Assembly (NCBI RefSeq): GCF_003312875.1
Contig: NZ_CP015163.1
Location: forward strand, 7,998,001-8,062,000
Direction: 5' to 3'
Source of the DNA: Amycolatopsis albispora
Lineage (GTDB): Bacteria > Actinomycetota > Actinomycetes > Mycobacteriales > Pseudonocardiaceae
DNA length: 64,000 nucleotides
The position numbers and the translations under genes are program-made. This document shows positions 43,280-52,172 of this stretch, one piece after another (within the stretch, counting starts at the first letter, position 1; every line of letters begins with the position of its first letter). The notes beneath the pieces were generated by a model. That model saw nothing but the letters and a program-made list of their open reading frames with translations. It made no database searches and was not told the origin of the DNA.

Positions 43280-46057
43280 ATGGCGATGGAACTGGTGGAA
43301 CGGGAAGAGCAGGTGCGGGTACTCGGCCTGCTGCTCAACGAAACACTGGTCAGGAAAGGTCAGGTCGTGTTGCTCGACGGCCCGGCGGCGAGCGGGAAAA
43401 CGGAACTGCTGCGGGTGTTCGCCGAACAGGCGCAGAAATCGGGGGTGCTATTCCTGAGCGCGCTGTGCTCGCGGTCCGAGCGCGAGCTGCCGTTCGGGGT
43501 GCTCAGCCAGCTGGTGCACAGCGCGGTGCTGCCTGCCGACCTGCAGGCGCGGCTGGTGCGCCTGGTCGACGAAGGGGTGGCCGAGGCGCTCGCCGCCCGG
43601 TCGCGGTCCGAACCGCCCGAGCTGGGCCAGGTGTTCCACGGCCTTTCCCTCGCCCTGCTGGAACTCGCCGCGCTCGACCCGCTGCTGATCGGCGTGGACG
43701 ACTTGCGGCACGTGGACGCGTTGTCCCTGCAGTGCCTGCTGTACCTGGTGCGGCGGCTGCGCTCGGCGCGGATCCTGGCCGTGTTGACCGACGACACCGA
43801 CCCGGTGCCGTCACAGCGGCCGTACGGCGCCGAACTGCTGCGCCAGCCCCACTTCCGGCGGATCAGGGTGGCGCCGTTGTCCGAGCGGGGCGTGGTGCGG
43901 CTGCTCGAGCAACGCGCCGACTTGCCCGCCGAACTGGCGCCGGAGTTCCACGCCGCCACCGGCGGCAACCCGCTGCTGCTGGCGTCGCTGGCCGAGGACC
44001 ACCGCGAGCTGGGCACCGCGCGGCCGGAGGGGTACGGGCTGGCCGTGCTGAGCTGCCTGCACCGCGGCGACCCCGTCCGGACGCGGGTGGCCCGCGCGGT
44101 CGCCGTGCTCGGCGGGGACGGGTCACCGGCGACGCTGGCCGAGCTGGCCGGGGCCGACCCGGACGTGGTGCGGCAGAGCTGCGCCGCGCTGACCGCGGCC
44201 GGACTGCTCGACACCGGCGTGTTCCGGCACCCGGTCGCCAGGCAGGCGGTGCTCGACGACCTGCCGCCGGACGAGCGGATCGAGCTGCACCGGCGGGCCG
44301 CGCGCCTGCTGCAGGAGGTGGGTGCCTCGGCGATGACGGTGGCGCATCACCTGATCGAGGCGGGTGACGTGCAACCGCCGTGGGCGGTCACCGTGTTGCT
44401 GGAGGCGGCCGAACAGGCGCTGCTGTCCGACCGGATGGAGCTCGCCGCCGACTCGCTGCGGCTGGCCCACCGCGCCAGCCTCGGCGACGAGGACCGCGCG
44501 GCCATCCGGGCGCGGCTGGCCTACGCCGAATGGCAGGTGAACCCGGCCGCCGCGGCCGAGCACCTGGCCCCGCTGGCCGCGGCCATGCGTGCCGACCAGC
44601 TCGACCGGCGCGACTGCATCGTGCTGATCCGGCAGCTGCTCTGGCACGGCCGTGCCGACGAGGCGATGGACCTGCTCGACCGGCTGCGGGCTTCGGTGCG
44701 CGAACAGCACACCGAGGCCGCCGCCGAACTGCGGCACACCGAGCTGTGGCTGACCAGCGTGCACCCGCCGCTGGCCAGCCGCCGCCCGCCCGCGCAGGGC
44801 GGCTCGCCACCCGCGCTGGTCACGCCCAGAGCCGATCCCGGACTGCAGTCCACCGCGATGCTGGCCGACGTGCTCGCGCGCGGGCGCAGCCACGAAGCGG
44901 TCGAACGCGCCGAGGGCGTGCTGCGGGACATCGACCTGAACCGCAGCACGTCGTGGGCCGAGGAATCGGCGATGCTGGCGTTGCTGGTGCTGATCACCGC
45001 CGGGCAGGCGAAGAGCGCGGCCGACTGGTGCGACCGGCTGCTCGGCGCGGCCGAGCACCGGCGGGCCCCGGTCTGGCGGGCGATGTTCGCCAGCGCCCGC
45101 GCCACCATCGCGGTCCGCCAGGGCGAACTGGCCGCGGCCGCCGAGCACGCCGAGCTCGCGCTGACCCAGATGGCCCGCAAGTCGTGGGGTGTGGCGATCG
45201 GCTTGCCGCTGGGCAGCCTGATCCTGGCGAAAACCCGGATGGGGCGGTTCGAGGAGGCCGCACAGCTGGTCACCTACACCGTGCCGGAGGCGATGTTCCA
45301 GAGCCGGTACGGGCTGCCGTACCTGTACGCGCGCGGCAACTACTACCTCGCGACGAACCACCACCACGCCGCGCTGGCGGATTTCCTGTCCTGCGGGGAG
45401 CTGACGCAGAGGTGGCGCCTGGAACTCGCCGGGCTGGTGCCGTGGCGGACTTCGGCCGCGGAAGCGTGGTTGCGACTGGGCAATTTGGAGCAGGCGCGGT
45501 TGCTCGTGCACGACCAGCTGGCGCAACCGGGCACCGACGGCTTCCGTACGCGCGGTGCGTCCCTGCGGTTGCTCGCGGCGTTGAGCCCGTCGCCGCGTCG
45601 CCTGCCACTGCTCACCGAAGCACTGGAACTGTTCGAATCGGCCGGTGACTGCTACGAACAGGCGCGCGTGCTGGTCGATCTGAGCCGAGTGCACTACGAG
45701 GCCGACGACAAGCGGCGCGCACGGAAGGTGTTCCGCCGGGCTTGGCACCTGGCGAAGGTGTGCGACGCGCAGCCGTTGTGCGCGGAGCTGCTGTCCGCGA
45801 GCAGCGATCTGTCCACAGGGGCCAGTGCCGGGGAGGACACCGCCGGCATCACCTCACTGACCAGTTCGGAACGCCGGGTCGCCGCGCTGGCGGTAATCGG
45901 TTACACCAACCGGGAGATCGCCGGGAAGCTGCACATCACCGCGAGCACGGTGGAACAGCACCTGACCCGCGTGTACCGCAAGCTCAACGTGAAACGCCGC
46001 AACGACCTGCCGCTGGACCTGCGGGCCGAGCCGGCACCGCGGATTCGCCTGGCATAA
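43280..46057 (+). CDS. LAL-type LuxR regulator (MalT-like ATPase)
   Basis: 925 residues. N-terminal STAND/AAA ATPase with LVEREEQVRVLGLLL and Walker A DGPAASGKTELL (about 32-43), Walker B LLIGVDDLRHVD, a long TPR-like middle, and a C-terminal LuxR HTH (LTSSERRVAALAVIGYTNRE region, about 860-915). ATG at 43280 after GGGGGG; the open frame extends upstream but only this start gives the normal ELVEREEQ beginning. LAL proteins are large pathway activators of antibiotic clusters. It points towards the convergent tetronate-type operon, ending 216 bp from the P450 gene. Confidence 0.9.
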   Translation: MAMELVEREEQVRVLGLLLNETLVRKGQVVLLDGPAASGKTELLRVFAEQAQKSGVLFLSALCSRSERELPFGVLSQLVHSAVLPADLQARLVRLVDEGVAEALAARSRSEPPELGQVFHGLSLALLELAALDPLLIGVDDLRHVDALSLQCLLYLVRRLRSARILAVLTDDTDPVPSQRPYGAELLRQPHFRRIRVAPLSERGVVRLLEQRADLPAELAPEFHAATGGNPLLLASLAEDHRELGTARPEGYGLAVLSCLHRGDPVRTRVARAVAVLGGDGSPATLAELAGADPDVVRQSCAALTAAGLLDTGVFRHPVARQAVLDDLPPDERIELHRRAARLLQEVGASAMTVAHHLIEAGDVQPPWAVTVLLEAAEQALLSDRMELAADSLRLAHRASLGDEDRAAIRARLAYAEWQVNPAAAAEHLAPLAAAMRADQLDRRDCIVLIRQLLWHGRADEAMDLLDRLRASVREQHTEAAAELRHTELWLTSVHPPLASRRPPAQGGSPPALVTPRADPGLQSTAMLADVLARGRSHEAVERAEGVLRDIDLNRSTSWAEESAMLALLVLITAGQAKSAADWCDRLLGAAEHRRAPVWRAMFASARATIAVRQGELAAAAEHAELALTQMARKSWGVAIGLPLGSLILAKTRMGRFEEAAQLVTYTVPEAMFQSRYGLPYLYARGNYYLATNHHHAALADFLSCGELTQRWRLELAGLVPWRTSAAEAWLRLGNLEQARLLVHDQLAQPGTDGFRTRGASLRLLAALSPSPRRLPLLTEALELFESAGDCYEQARVLVDLSRVHYEADDKRRARKVFRRAWHLAKVCDAQPLCAELLSASSDLSTGASAGEDTAGITSLTSSERRVAALAVIGYTNREIAGKLHITASTVEQHLTRVYRKLNVKRRNDLPLDLRAEPAPRIRLA

Positions 46058-46098
46058 CAAGGGTTATGGCCCGCCGCGTGGCGAAGAAGAGTTAAGAA

Positions 46099-46136
46099 AG
46101 CCCCCGGCGCTCGAGGGGGAGGTGGCGCCGGGGGCT
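46099..46136. terminator. bidirectional hairpin terminator between LAL gene and P450 gene
   Basis: AGCCCCCGGCGC (46099-46110) pairs perfectly over 12 bp with GCGCCGGGGGCT (46125-46136) across a 14-base loop, 42 bp after the LAL stop. There is no U-tract, as is common for high-GC actinobacterial terminators. It also lies 137 bp after the P450 stop on the other strand. Confidence 0.75.
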
Positions 46137-46272
46137 CAAGGGTCGGCCGAGGGGGGTGGCCGACTGGTCCAGCGTACCGCGTGGTCTGGCTCCGTGGGGG
46201 GCGAAGGCCGGAATTCTCGATTCTCCCGGCCAAGTTCACCCGATACGCCCGGCTCCGGTTCGCCCTTCCCGG

Positions 46273-47472
46273 CTACCAGGCCACCGGCAGTGCGTGCAGT
46301 CCGTACACCGCGCCCTGCCGCTTGTAGGGCAGGTCCTCCACCGGCGCGGCCAGCCGCAACGTGGGAATTCGCGAGACCAGTTCGCGGAACAGGATTTCCA
46401 GCTCCAGCCGGGCCAGGTTCTGCCCGACGCACTGGTGCACCCCGTAACCGAAGGCGATGTGATGGCGGGCACCCCGCCGGATGTCGAACACCTCAGGACT
46501 GGGGAAAACCCCAGGATCCCAGTCGGCGGCACCGAGCAGCGCGATGATGCCTTCGCCCGCCTTGATCGTTGTTCCACCCACCTCGATGTCCTCGGTGGCG
46601 ATGCGCGCGGGCACGATGTCGCCGATGCTCAGGTAACGCAGCATTTCCTCCACCGCGGAGCCGACCAGTGCGGGATCGGCGCGCAACGCGGCCAGCTGGT
46701 CGGGGTTTTCCAGCAGTGCCAGCGTGCCGAGGGAAATCATGTTCGCCGTGGTTTCGTGCCCGGCGTTGAGCAGCAGCAGGATGGTGGCCAGCAGGTTCTC
46801 CCTGGTGACATCGCCGGTTTCCAGGTGGTTGTGCACCAGGCTGCTGACCAGATCGTCGTCCGGCGTGTGCTGCTTCTGCGTGATGAGGTCGCCGAGGAAC
46901 GCCCTGATCTCGGTCATCGCCGTGGCCACCTCCTCCGGCGTGCTGTCGAAGGAGAGCAGGACGCCGGTTTTGTCCTGGAAGAACTCGTGGTCGGCGTACG
47001 GCACGCCGAGCGTGCGGCAGATCACCAGCGACGGCACCGGAAGCGCCAGGTGCGTGACCAAGTCGGCGGGCTGGTCCTGGGCCAGCAGGTGGTCGAGCTG
47101 CTCGTCGACGATCCGCTCGATCGCCGGGCGCAGCACCTTCATCCGCCGCACGGTGAACTCCGGGATGAGCATCCGGCGGTACAGCGTGTGCTCCGGCGGG
47201 TCCTGCCGCATGAACGGCGGTTTGTGCCCCTGCTTGACGATGTCCTTCTGGATCGGGATCAGCGGCGGGAACCCCGGCTTGGTGATGTCCGCGCTGACCG
47301 TGGGGTGGGCCAGTACCGCGCGGGCGTCGGCGTACCTGGTGAGCAGCCAGGCCGGGGTGCCGTCGGGCAGCTGCGCGCGGCTGACCGGCTCGGTTTCCCG
47401 CAGCTTGGCGTATTCGGACGGCGGGTCGAACGGGCACCTGCGCGCCATCGGGAACTCGGGGTCCTGCGTCAT
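46273..47472 (-). CDS. cytochrome P450
   Basis: 399 residues, CYP105-like bacterial P450. I-helix AGHETT (237-242), ExxR at 276-279 and heme-ligand loop FGYGVHQCVG with Cys348. Soluble, so needs external ferredoxin and reductase; none is encoded here. The ATG overlaps the acyltransferase stop (ATGA), so it is the last gene of the five-gene operon. Likely oxidises the product or an intermediate of that operon. In spirotetronate clusters the equivalent position after the acyltransferase is held by the AbyA5/Agg5 dehydratase, which is missing here. Confidence 0.93.
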   Translation of the reverse strand: MTQDPEFPMARRCPFDPPSEYAKLRETEPVSRAQLPDGTPAWLLTRYADARAVLAHPTVSADITKPGFPPLIPIQKDIVKQGHKPPFMRQDPPEHTLYRRMLIPEFTVRRMKVLRPAIERIVDEQLDHLLAQDQPADLVTHLALPVPSLVICRTLGVPYADHEFFQDKTGVLLSFDSTPEEVATAMTEIRAFLGDLITQKQHTPDDDLVSSLVHNHLETGDVTRENLLATILLLLNAGHETTANMISLGTLALLENPDQLAALRADPALVGSAVEEMLRYLSIGDIVPARIATEDIEVGGTTIKAGEGIIALLGAADWDPGVFPSPEVFDIRRGARHHIAFGYGVHQCVGQNLARLELEILFRELVSRIPTLRLAAPVEDLPYKRQGAVYGLHALPVAW

Positions 47473-48272
47473 CTCGACTCCTGGGTGGTCGCCCTCGCGG
47501 TGGGGGTGAGGGGGTGGGCGTCGGTGAATCCCTCCAAGCTCTCCTTGAGCTCGGCGAGCACGTCGGCGGCTTCGGCGCCGTCGATCACGCGGTGGTCGAA
47601 GGCCAGGCTCAACCGCATGACCGGGGCCGCGGTCACCACCCCACCGCGCACCACGGGCCGGTCGGTGATCCGGCCGAGGCCGAGGGTGACGGTGGTGCCG
47701 CCGACCGAGTGGAACCCGTCCACCGGCCGGTGGCCCAGCGAGGTGACCGCGAAGGTGCCGAACCGGGCCGCGCGCACTTCGAGCGGGCGCACCGCCAGTG
47801 CGAACAGCACCCGCCCCAGCCACGGTGGCAGGCGGTGCAGCTTGCGGGCGCCTTCGAACTCCGGCATGGTCTCGGCATCGCCATCGCGGAAGTGGTCCAC
47901 TCCGGACTGGATCTCGGCGAGCCCGGCCTCGTGCACACCGGTGAGCACAGTGGACAGTACGATCCGCTGCCCGTTGATCCGCTTGTCCAGGGTGACCTTG
48001 GCGGCCACCCCGCCGAACCGCGCCACCTTCGCGAACAGGCCACCGCGGACCGCCGCGTTCGCTTCGGGATGCCTGGTGAGCACACGGGCGGCGGAGTGCA
48101 CCACGTAGGTGAGCACGGAGATCCGCTCACCGGCCGCCTTCGCCCGTTCGCGGTGCTCGACCACCCGGCTCATGTCGATTTCGGTGTCCAGGAAAACCGG
48201 GGAGAAGCGCCGGATCTCACGCAGGAAGTAGAGCGTGTGCCGCCGCTCGCGGGCGATCGCCGGGAAGCTCAT
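47469..48272 (-). CDS. E2-type acyltransferase without lipoyl domain (Agg4/AbyA4-like)
   Basis: 267 residues, only the catalytic domain of 2-oxoacid dehydrogenase E2. The catalytic His227 in FDHRVIDG is present; no lipoyl or E1/E3-binding domain and no E1/E3 genes, so it is not part of a dehydrogenase complex. In agglomerin and abyssomicin pathways such a protein acetylates the hydroxymethyl group of the tetronate ring before elimination. ATG 48272 overlaps the ACP stop (ATGA). The specific tetronate role is inferred from gene order. Confidence 0.85.
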   Translation of the reverse strand: MSFPAIARERRHTLYFLREIRRFSPVFLDTEIDMSRVVEHRERAKAAGERISVLTYVVHSAARVLTRHPEANAAVRGGLFAKVARFGGVAAKVTLDKRINGQRIVLSTVLTGVHEAGLAEIQSGVDHFRDGDAETMPEFEGARKLHRLPPWLGRVLFALAVRPLEVRAARFGTFAVTSLGHRPVDGFHSVGGTTVTLGLGRITDRPVVRGGVVTAAPVMRLSLAFDHRVIDGAEAADVLAELKESLEGFTDAHPLTPTARATTQESR

Positions 48273-48493
48273 GCCGCGACCAGCGAGTACACGTCTTCGA
48301 GGCTGCCCGCTTCGAGCAGGTCCGGCAGCGAGACGGGCCTGCCGGTCTTCTTCTCGACCACGGTCAGCAGCCACAGCAGGTACACCGAATCCCACCCCGG
48401 CAGCTCGTCCAGGCTGCGTGCGGCGTCGGAGGTGGTGACCGCCAGGCCCAGTTCGTCGCGGACCAGCGTGACCAGATCGTCCACTGTGTTCAC
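48269..48493 (-). CDS. acyl carrier protein (glyceryl carrier)
   Basis: 74 residues. Phosphopantetheine attachment at Ser36 in LPGWDSVYLL. The preceding Gly-Trp matches the type of ACP that receives a glyceryl unit from FkbH-like proteins. Start GTG 48493 overlaps the fkbH-like stop (GTGA). Confidence 0.85.
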   Translation of the reverse strand: MNTVDDLVTLVRDELGLAVTTSDAARSLDELPGWDSVYLLWLLTVVEKKTGRPVSLPDLLEAGSLEDVYSLVAA

Positions 48494-50319
48494 TGGAGTG
48501 CTCCTCCGAAGTCGAGTTCTACGTGTGGTGGGACGGCGACGATCTCGCCGAGGTCGTGCCGGAATTCACCCGGTTCGGGCAAGGCGGTGAACCCGTAGCG
48601 GGGATAGAAGTCGGCGACCTTGCCGTTCTTCGCGGTGGGCCGGTAACTGCCGAACACCTCGGTGATGCCGTTTTCCCGGGCGTGGTGCAGCAGGGCGGAA
48701 AGGCAGGCCCGCTCGATTCCGCGCGAGAACACCCGGCAGCTGAGCACAAAATTGTCCAGGTGGAGTGAATTGCCCCCACGCCGGGCAAAAACGACGCCCA
48801 CCAGCCCGTTTTCCCCGAAGCGGTCACCCGACCGGATGGCGAGCACGTGCCACGCGGGATCGCCCGCCAGTTCGCGGACCTCGGGCAGCTGCAACCGCCG
48901 GGTGGTCAGGTTGAACTGGTTGGTGCGCAGGGTCAGCTGGGAAACCCGCGGGAGTTCCGCCTCGGTGGCCGGGGCGAAGCGGACTCGCACGCCCAGCTCG
49001 GCCAGGTACTGCTCGATCGAGTCGAAGCTGTCCAGGAAGTCCTTTCTGGACAGCTCCTCGCGGTACTTGTCCACGCGTGCCCGGTCTTCGACGGTCAGTT
49101 CGCGCACGTCGAACCAGCCGTCGGCGAGCAGGGTCCCCACGTGCAGCGCCGGGTCCCCGGTCACCGGCAGCACCGCCACACCGGGCAGCTGGTCGCGCAC
49201 CAGGCCGCATTCCAGCGTGCTGTCGTCGACGAAGGCGAACGCATCCACGCCGAGATTGAGGTCGGCCGCCAGCTGCCGGAGGTTGTCGTGCTTGGGCTGC
49301 CAGTTCGCGATGATCCGGACGAAGTCGTTCTCGCCCAGCGTCATTGCCGGGTTCTCGGTGAGCGCGCGGCGCACCGGTTCGAGGTCGTTCTTGCTGACCA
49401 CGGCGAGCAGCACGCCCTGTGATCCGATCTGCTTGACCACCCGTTGGAACGCGCGGAAGGCCTCACCGTGGTGACCCTCCGCGACCTCGATGCCGTCGTG
49501 CCCGTCCTCCCCGAGAATGCCACCCCACACCGTGCCGTCGAGGTCGAGCACCAGGCACTTCTTCGTGCGGCCCGCCGCGCCCCTGGCCAGGTGCCCGATC
49601 TCGCGGGCGTAGCGGGCGAGCAGTTCGGCCGAAAGGTGCATCTTCGCGTAGACGGCCAGTCGCGGGTCTTCGACCGGGATTCCTTCGGCCAGCAACGGTT
49701 CCAGGTCTATCACCAGCACACCCGGGTGCTGTTCACCGAAGCGCAGCAGCCGCGCGTTGGCTTCCCGCCACAGCGCACCGAGTTCGGCGCGCGAGCGGTG
49801 GTCGACCAGCTGCGCGGTGAAGCGGTGGGGCAGCGGCAGGGTGTTCAACACCAGGGTGCCCTTGCTGTTCGCCTCGAAGATCGACGCCAGTTTGTCCAGA
49901 ATGGACAGTTTCTCGTCGAGGGCCGCGCGCACGTCGGCTGGTCGCCACGGCACCGGTACCTCGGCGAAGATGGCCTCGGCGTCGAGCACGCAGAGGGTGA
50001 GCTCGGCTCCGGCCCGGTAGATGGCACTGTCCGGATCGGACAGTTCGGTGAGGTAGCCACCGAAGTCGCCGACGGTCGGGCGCAGCCGCAGGCCGTGCCG
50101 GGCGACCTCGGCGGTCAGCGACGGGACCAGCGGGGAAAGCGTGCCGTGCCCGGTGATCGCGACTCGTATCACGGTCGCCTCGTCGTCGTTGACGTCGAGC
50201 TGCGCGAGCAGCCGCCCGGCGCGGGCCAGCTCCGCGGGCGCCAGGTCGGCGAGCAGGGCGGGCACGCGGTGGTAGGCACCGGCGAGTTGCCCTTCGCGGT
50301 AGGCGGTGAAGAAGTCCAT
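48490..50319 (-). CDS. FkbH-like HAD protein, glyceryl-S-ACP synthase
   Basis: 609 residues. N-terminal SGNH-like region (about 50-245), HAD domain with D259-x-D261 in LVLDLDGTVWGG, and a C-terminal GNAT-like domain (about 455-600). FkbH-family proteins dephosphorylate 1,3-bisphosphoglycerate and load a D-glyceryl unit onto an ACP. ATG 50319 overlaps the KASIII-like stop (TGATG). The stop overlaps the ACP start. Confidence 0.9.
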   Translation of the reverse strand: MDFFTAYREGQLAGAYHRVPALLADLAPAELARAGRLLAQLDVNDDEATVIRVAITGHGTLSPLVPSLTAEVARHGLRLRPTVGDFGGYLTELSDPDSAIYRAGAELTLCVLDAEAIFAEVPVPWRPADVRAALDEKLSILDKLASIFEANSKGTLVLNTLPLPHRFTAQLVDHRSRAELGALWREANARLLRFGEQHPGVLVIDLEPLLAEGIPVEDPRLAVYAKMHLSAELLARYAREIGHLARGAAGRTKKCLVLDLDGTVWGGILGEDGHDGIEVAEGHHGEAFRAFQRVVKQIGSQGVLLAVVSKNDLEPVRRALTENPAMTLGENDFVRIIANWQPKHDNLRQLAADLNLGVDAFAFVDDSTLECGLVRDQLPGVAVLPVTGDPALHVGTLLADGWFDVRELTVEDRARVDKYREELSRKDFLDSFDSIEQYLAELGVRVRFAPATEAELPRVSQLTLRTNQFNLTTRRLQLPEVRELAGDPAWHVLAIRSGDRFGENGLVGVVFARRGGNSLHLDNFVLSCRVFSRGIERACLSALLHHARENGITEVFGSYRPTAKNGKVADFYPRYGFTALPEPGEFRHDLGEIVAVPPHVELDFGGALQ

Positions 50320-51350
50320 CAGCTCTTCTCCACCGCGAAGCCGGACTTGATCCACTTGCTGGATTCGACCGCGATGCCCGCCACCCGGTCGCCCGGCGAA
50401 AGCCACGGCAGCACCTTCGCCAGCTGCACGAACGGCATCGCGTTGCCGATGTTGCCGGTGTCCGCCACACAGGTGACCTCGTGCGCGTCCGGCACACCGA
50501 GGTGCTCGACGATCCGCGCGGTCATCTTGCCCGACAGCTGGGGCGGCAGGAGGTAGTCGAGATCGGCGGCGGACCAGTCCAGCTCGCCGAGCACCTCGTC
50601 CAGCGCCTCGGCCGCCAGCGCGGGCACGGACTCCTCGATCGCCTTGTAGTCCTCGAGCACCGGCGCCCGGTCGTCGTCGCGGTCGGCCACGCCGAACCAC
50701 TCCACCACCTGGCCGGGCGGACGGCCGAGCCCGACCAGCCGGACGAACACGTGCCGCAGTTCCACCGCCTCCGGTCCCGGTTCGCTGCTGAGCACGGCCG
50801 CCCCGGCGCCATCACCGAAAAGGATGAAATTCACCTGCTGCGCGGGCGGCAGTGCGGCGAAGTCGGTGTCGAAGTCGAGGTGCTTGACGCACACGTCACC
50901 GCCGAGCACGAGCGCGTTGCGGTGGCGGCCGGTGGACAGCAGCTGCCTGGCCAGGTCGAGCGCCTGCACCGCGCCGGTGCAGCCGGACTGGAGCTGGTAG
51001 GTGGGCACCTGGTCGATGCCGAGCCGGTCGGCGATCAGGTTCACCGTGGCCGGCATCAGCTGATCGGGAGTGGCACTGCCCATCACCACCAGGTCGATGT
51101 CACCGGGGGCCAGCCCGGCCCCGGTGAGCGCCTGGCGACCGGCCTCTTCGCCGAGGTCGGCCAGCGTCGCGTGCGGTTTTCCGGTTTCGGGGTCGATCGC
51201 GAGGTGGCGGGTGCGGGTGCCGATGAAGGTGTCCACCCACTGCCGCCACGCGCCGGTGGTGCCGAAGCGCGCGGCCAGCGCCGCGTTGTCCACCAGCGGC
51301 CCGGGAAAGGCCGTGCCCGCGGCCAGTACGTACGTTTGACGGGCGCCCAT
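50319..51350 (-). CDS. KASIII-like synthase, tetronate ring-forming type (AbyA1/RkD-like)
   Basis: 343 residues. Thiolase fold with nucleophile Cys124 in QLQSGCTGAV. The His of the usual HQAN motif is Pro270 (LLPPQLS), while the Asn of the GNTS motif is kept as Asn300 (TGNIGNA). In tetronate pathways this enzyme joins glyceryl-ACP to a beta-ketoacyl chain, making the C-C and C-O bonds of the ring; FabH-type decarboxylative initiation seems unlikely without His. ATG 51350 with GGGAGGAAA upstream. First gene of the operon. Confidence 0.85.
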   Translation of the reverse strand: MGARQTYVLAAGTAFPGPLVDNAALAARFGTTGAWRQWVDTFIGTRTRHLAIDPETGKPHATLADLGEEAGRQALTGAGLAPGDIDLVVMGSATPDQLMPATVNLIADRLGIDQVPTYQLQSGCTGAVQALDLARQLLSTGRHRNALVLGGDVCVKHLDFDTDFAALPPAQQVNFILFGDGAGAAVLSSEPGPEAVELRHVFVRLVGLGRPPGQVVEWFGVADRDDDRAPVLEDYKAIEESVPALAAEALDEVLGELDWSAADLDYLLPPQLSGKMTARIVEHLGVPDAHEVTCVADTGNIGNAMPFVQLAKVLPWLSPGDRVAGIAVESSKWIKSGFAVEKS

Positions 51351-51396
51351 CGAGTTTCCTCCCTGCCGAGAATTCGCCTCATGCTCGGGCGGTGGG

Positions 51397-51412
51397 CTAA
51401 ATCCTTTCTTTC
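51397..51412 (+). promoter_or_regulatory. possible response-regulator site CTAAA-N6-CTTTC
   Basis: Two pentamers 11 bp apart, in the spacer between the KASIII-like operon and the response regulator gene, 95 bp upstream of the latter. Resembles the inner half-site pairs at 53939 and 57447. Short and degenerate, so could be chance. Confidence 0.25.
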
Positions 51413-51506
51413 GCGGTACTTACGCCGCCGAACTCAGGAACGTCTAATCAGGCTGTGCGATGGTGTTTTCGAGATGGCGTTTCCGGTGGTGCGAAAGGGC
51501 GGGACG

Positions 51507-52172
51507 ATGCGGGTTCTGGTGGTCGAGGACGACGTCCGCCTCGCCGAAGTGCTGTCGTCGGGTCTCACGGCCGAGGGCTTCGACGTGGACGTGGTCCACG
51601 ACGGGTTCGACGGCTACTGGCAGGCCCGCGAAGGCGCGCACGACGTGGTGGTGCTCGACGTGCTGCTGCCGTCGATCAGCGGTTACGCGGTGGCGAAGCG
51701 GCTGCGGGCCGAAGAGGTGTGGACGCCGGTGCTGATGCTCACCGCGAAGGACGGTGAATACGACGAGGCCGACGGCCTGGACGTGGGCGCCGACGATTAC
51801 CTCCGCAAGCCGTTCTCGTTCGTGGTGCTGGTGGCGCGGCTGCGTGCGCTGGCCAGGCGCGGCGCGACCCCGCGCCCGCGGCTGCTCAGCCACGGCGGGC
51901 TTTCGCTCGACCCGGAGTCCGGCGAGTGCATGGTCAACGGCAAGCAGCTGACCCTGCAGCCGCGCGAGCGCGCATTGCTGGAGGCGCTGCTGCGCAACCG
52001 CAACCGGGTGATGTCGAAGGACCGGCTGCTCAACGCGGTGTGGGGGCTGGACTCGGCGGGGGACACGAACCTGGTCGAGGTGTACGTGTCCTACCTGCGC
52101 CGCAAGATCGGCGCGGCCCGCATCGAGACGATCCGCAGCCTCGGGTACCGCCTGGTGGACCCGGATGCCTAG
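51507..52172 (+). CDS. OmpR-family response regulator
   Basis: 221 residues. Receiver with VVEDDVRL (5-12), phospho-acceptor Asp51 in VVVLDVLLPSISG and Lys in RKPFSF; winged helix ends RSLGYRLVDPDA. ATG 51507; the open frame extends far upstream but this is the normal receiver start. Overlaps the kinase gene by 8 bp. Likely controls the two downstream modules whose promoters carry matched direct repeats. Confidence 0.93.
   Translation: MRVLVVEDDVRLAEVLSSGLTAEGFDVDVVHDGFDGYWQAREGAHDVVVLDVLLPSISGYAVAKRLRAEEVWTPVLMLTAKDGEYDEADGLDVGADDYLRKPFSFVVLVARLRALARRGATPRPRLLSHGGLSLDPESGECMVNGKQLTLQPRERALLEALLRNRNRVMSKDRLLNAVWGLDSAGDTNLVEVYVSYLRRKIGAARIETIRSLGYRLVDPDA

Noticed and set aside
47473..47823. 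Extended P450 N terminus
   Set aside because: The extra residues are the acyltransferase gene read in another frame; ATG 47472 overlaps its stop and gives a normal P450 start.
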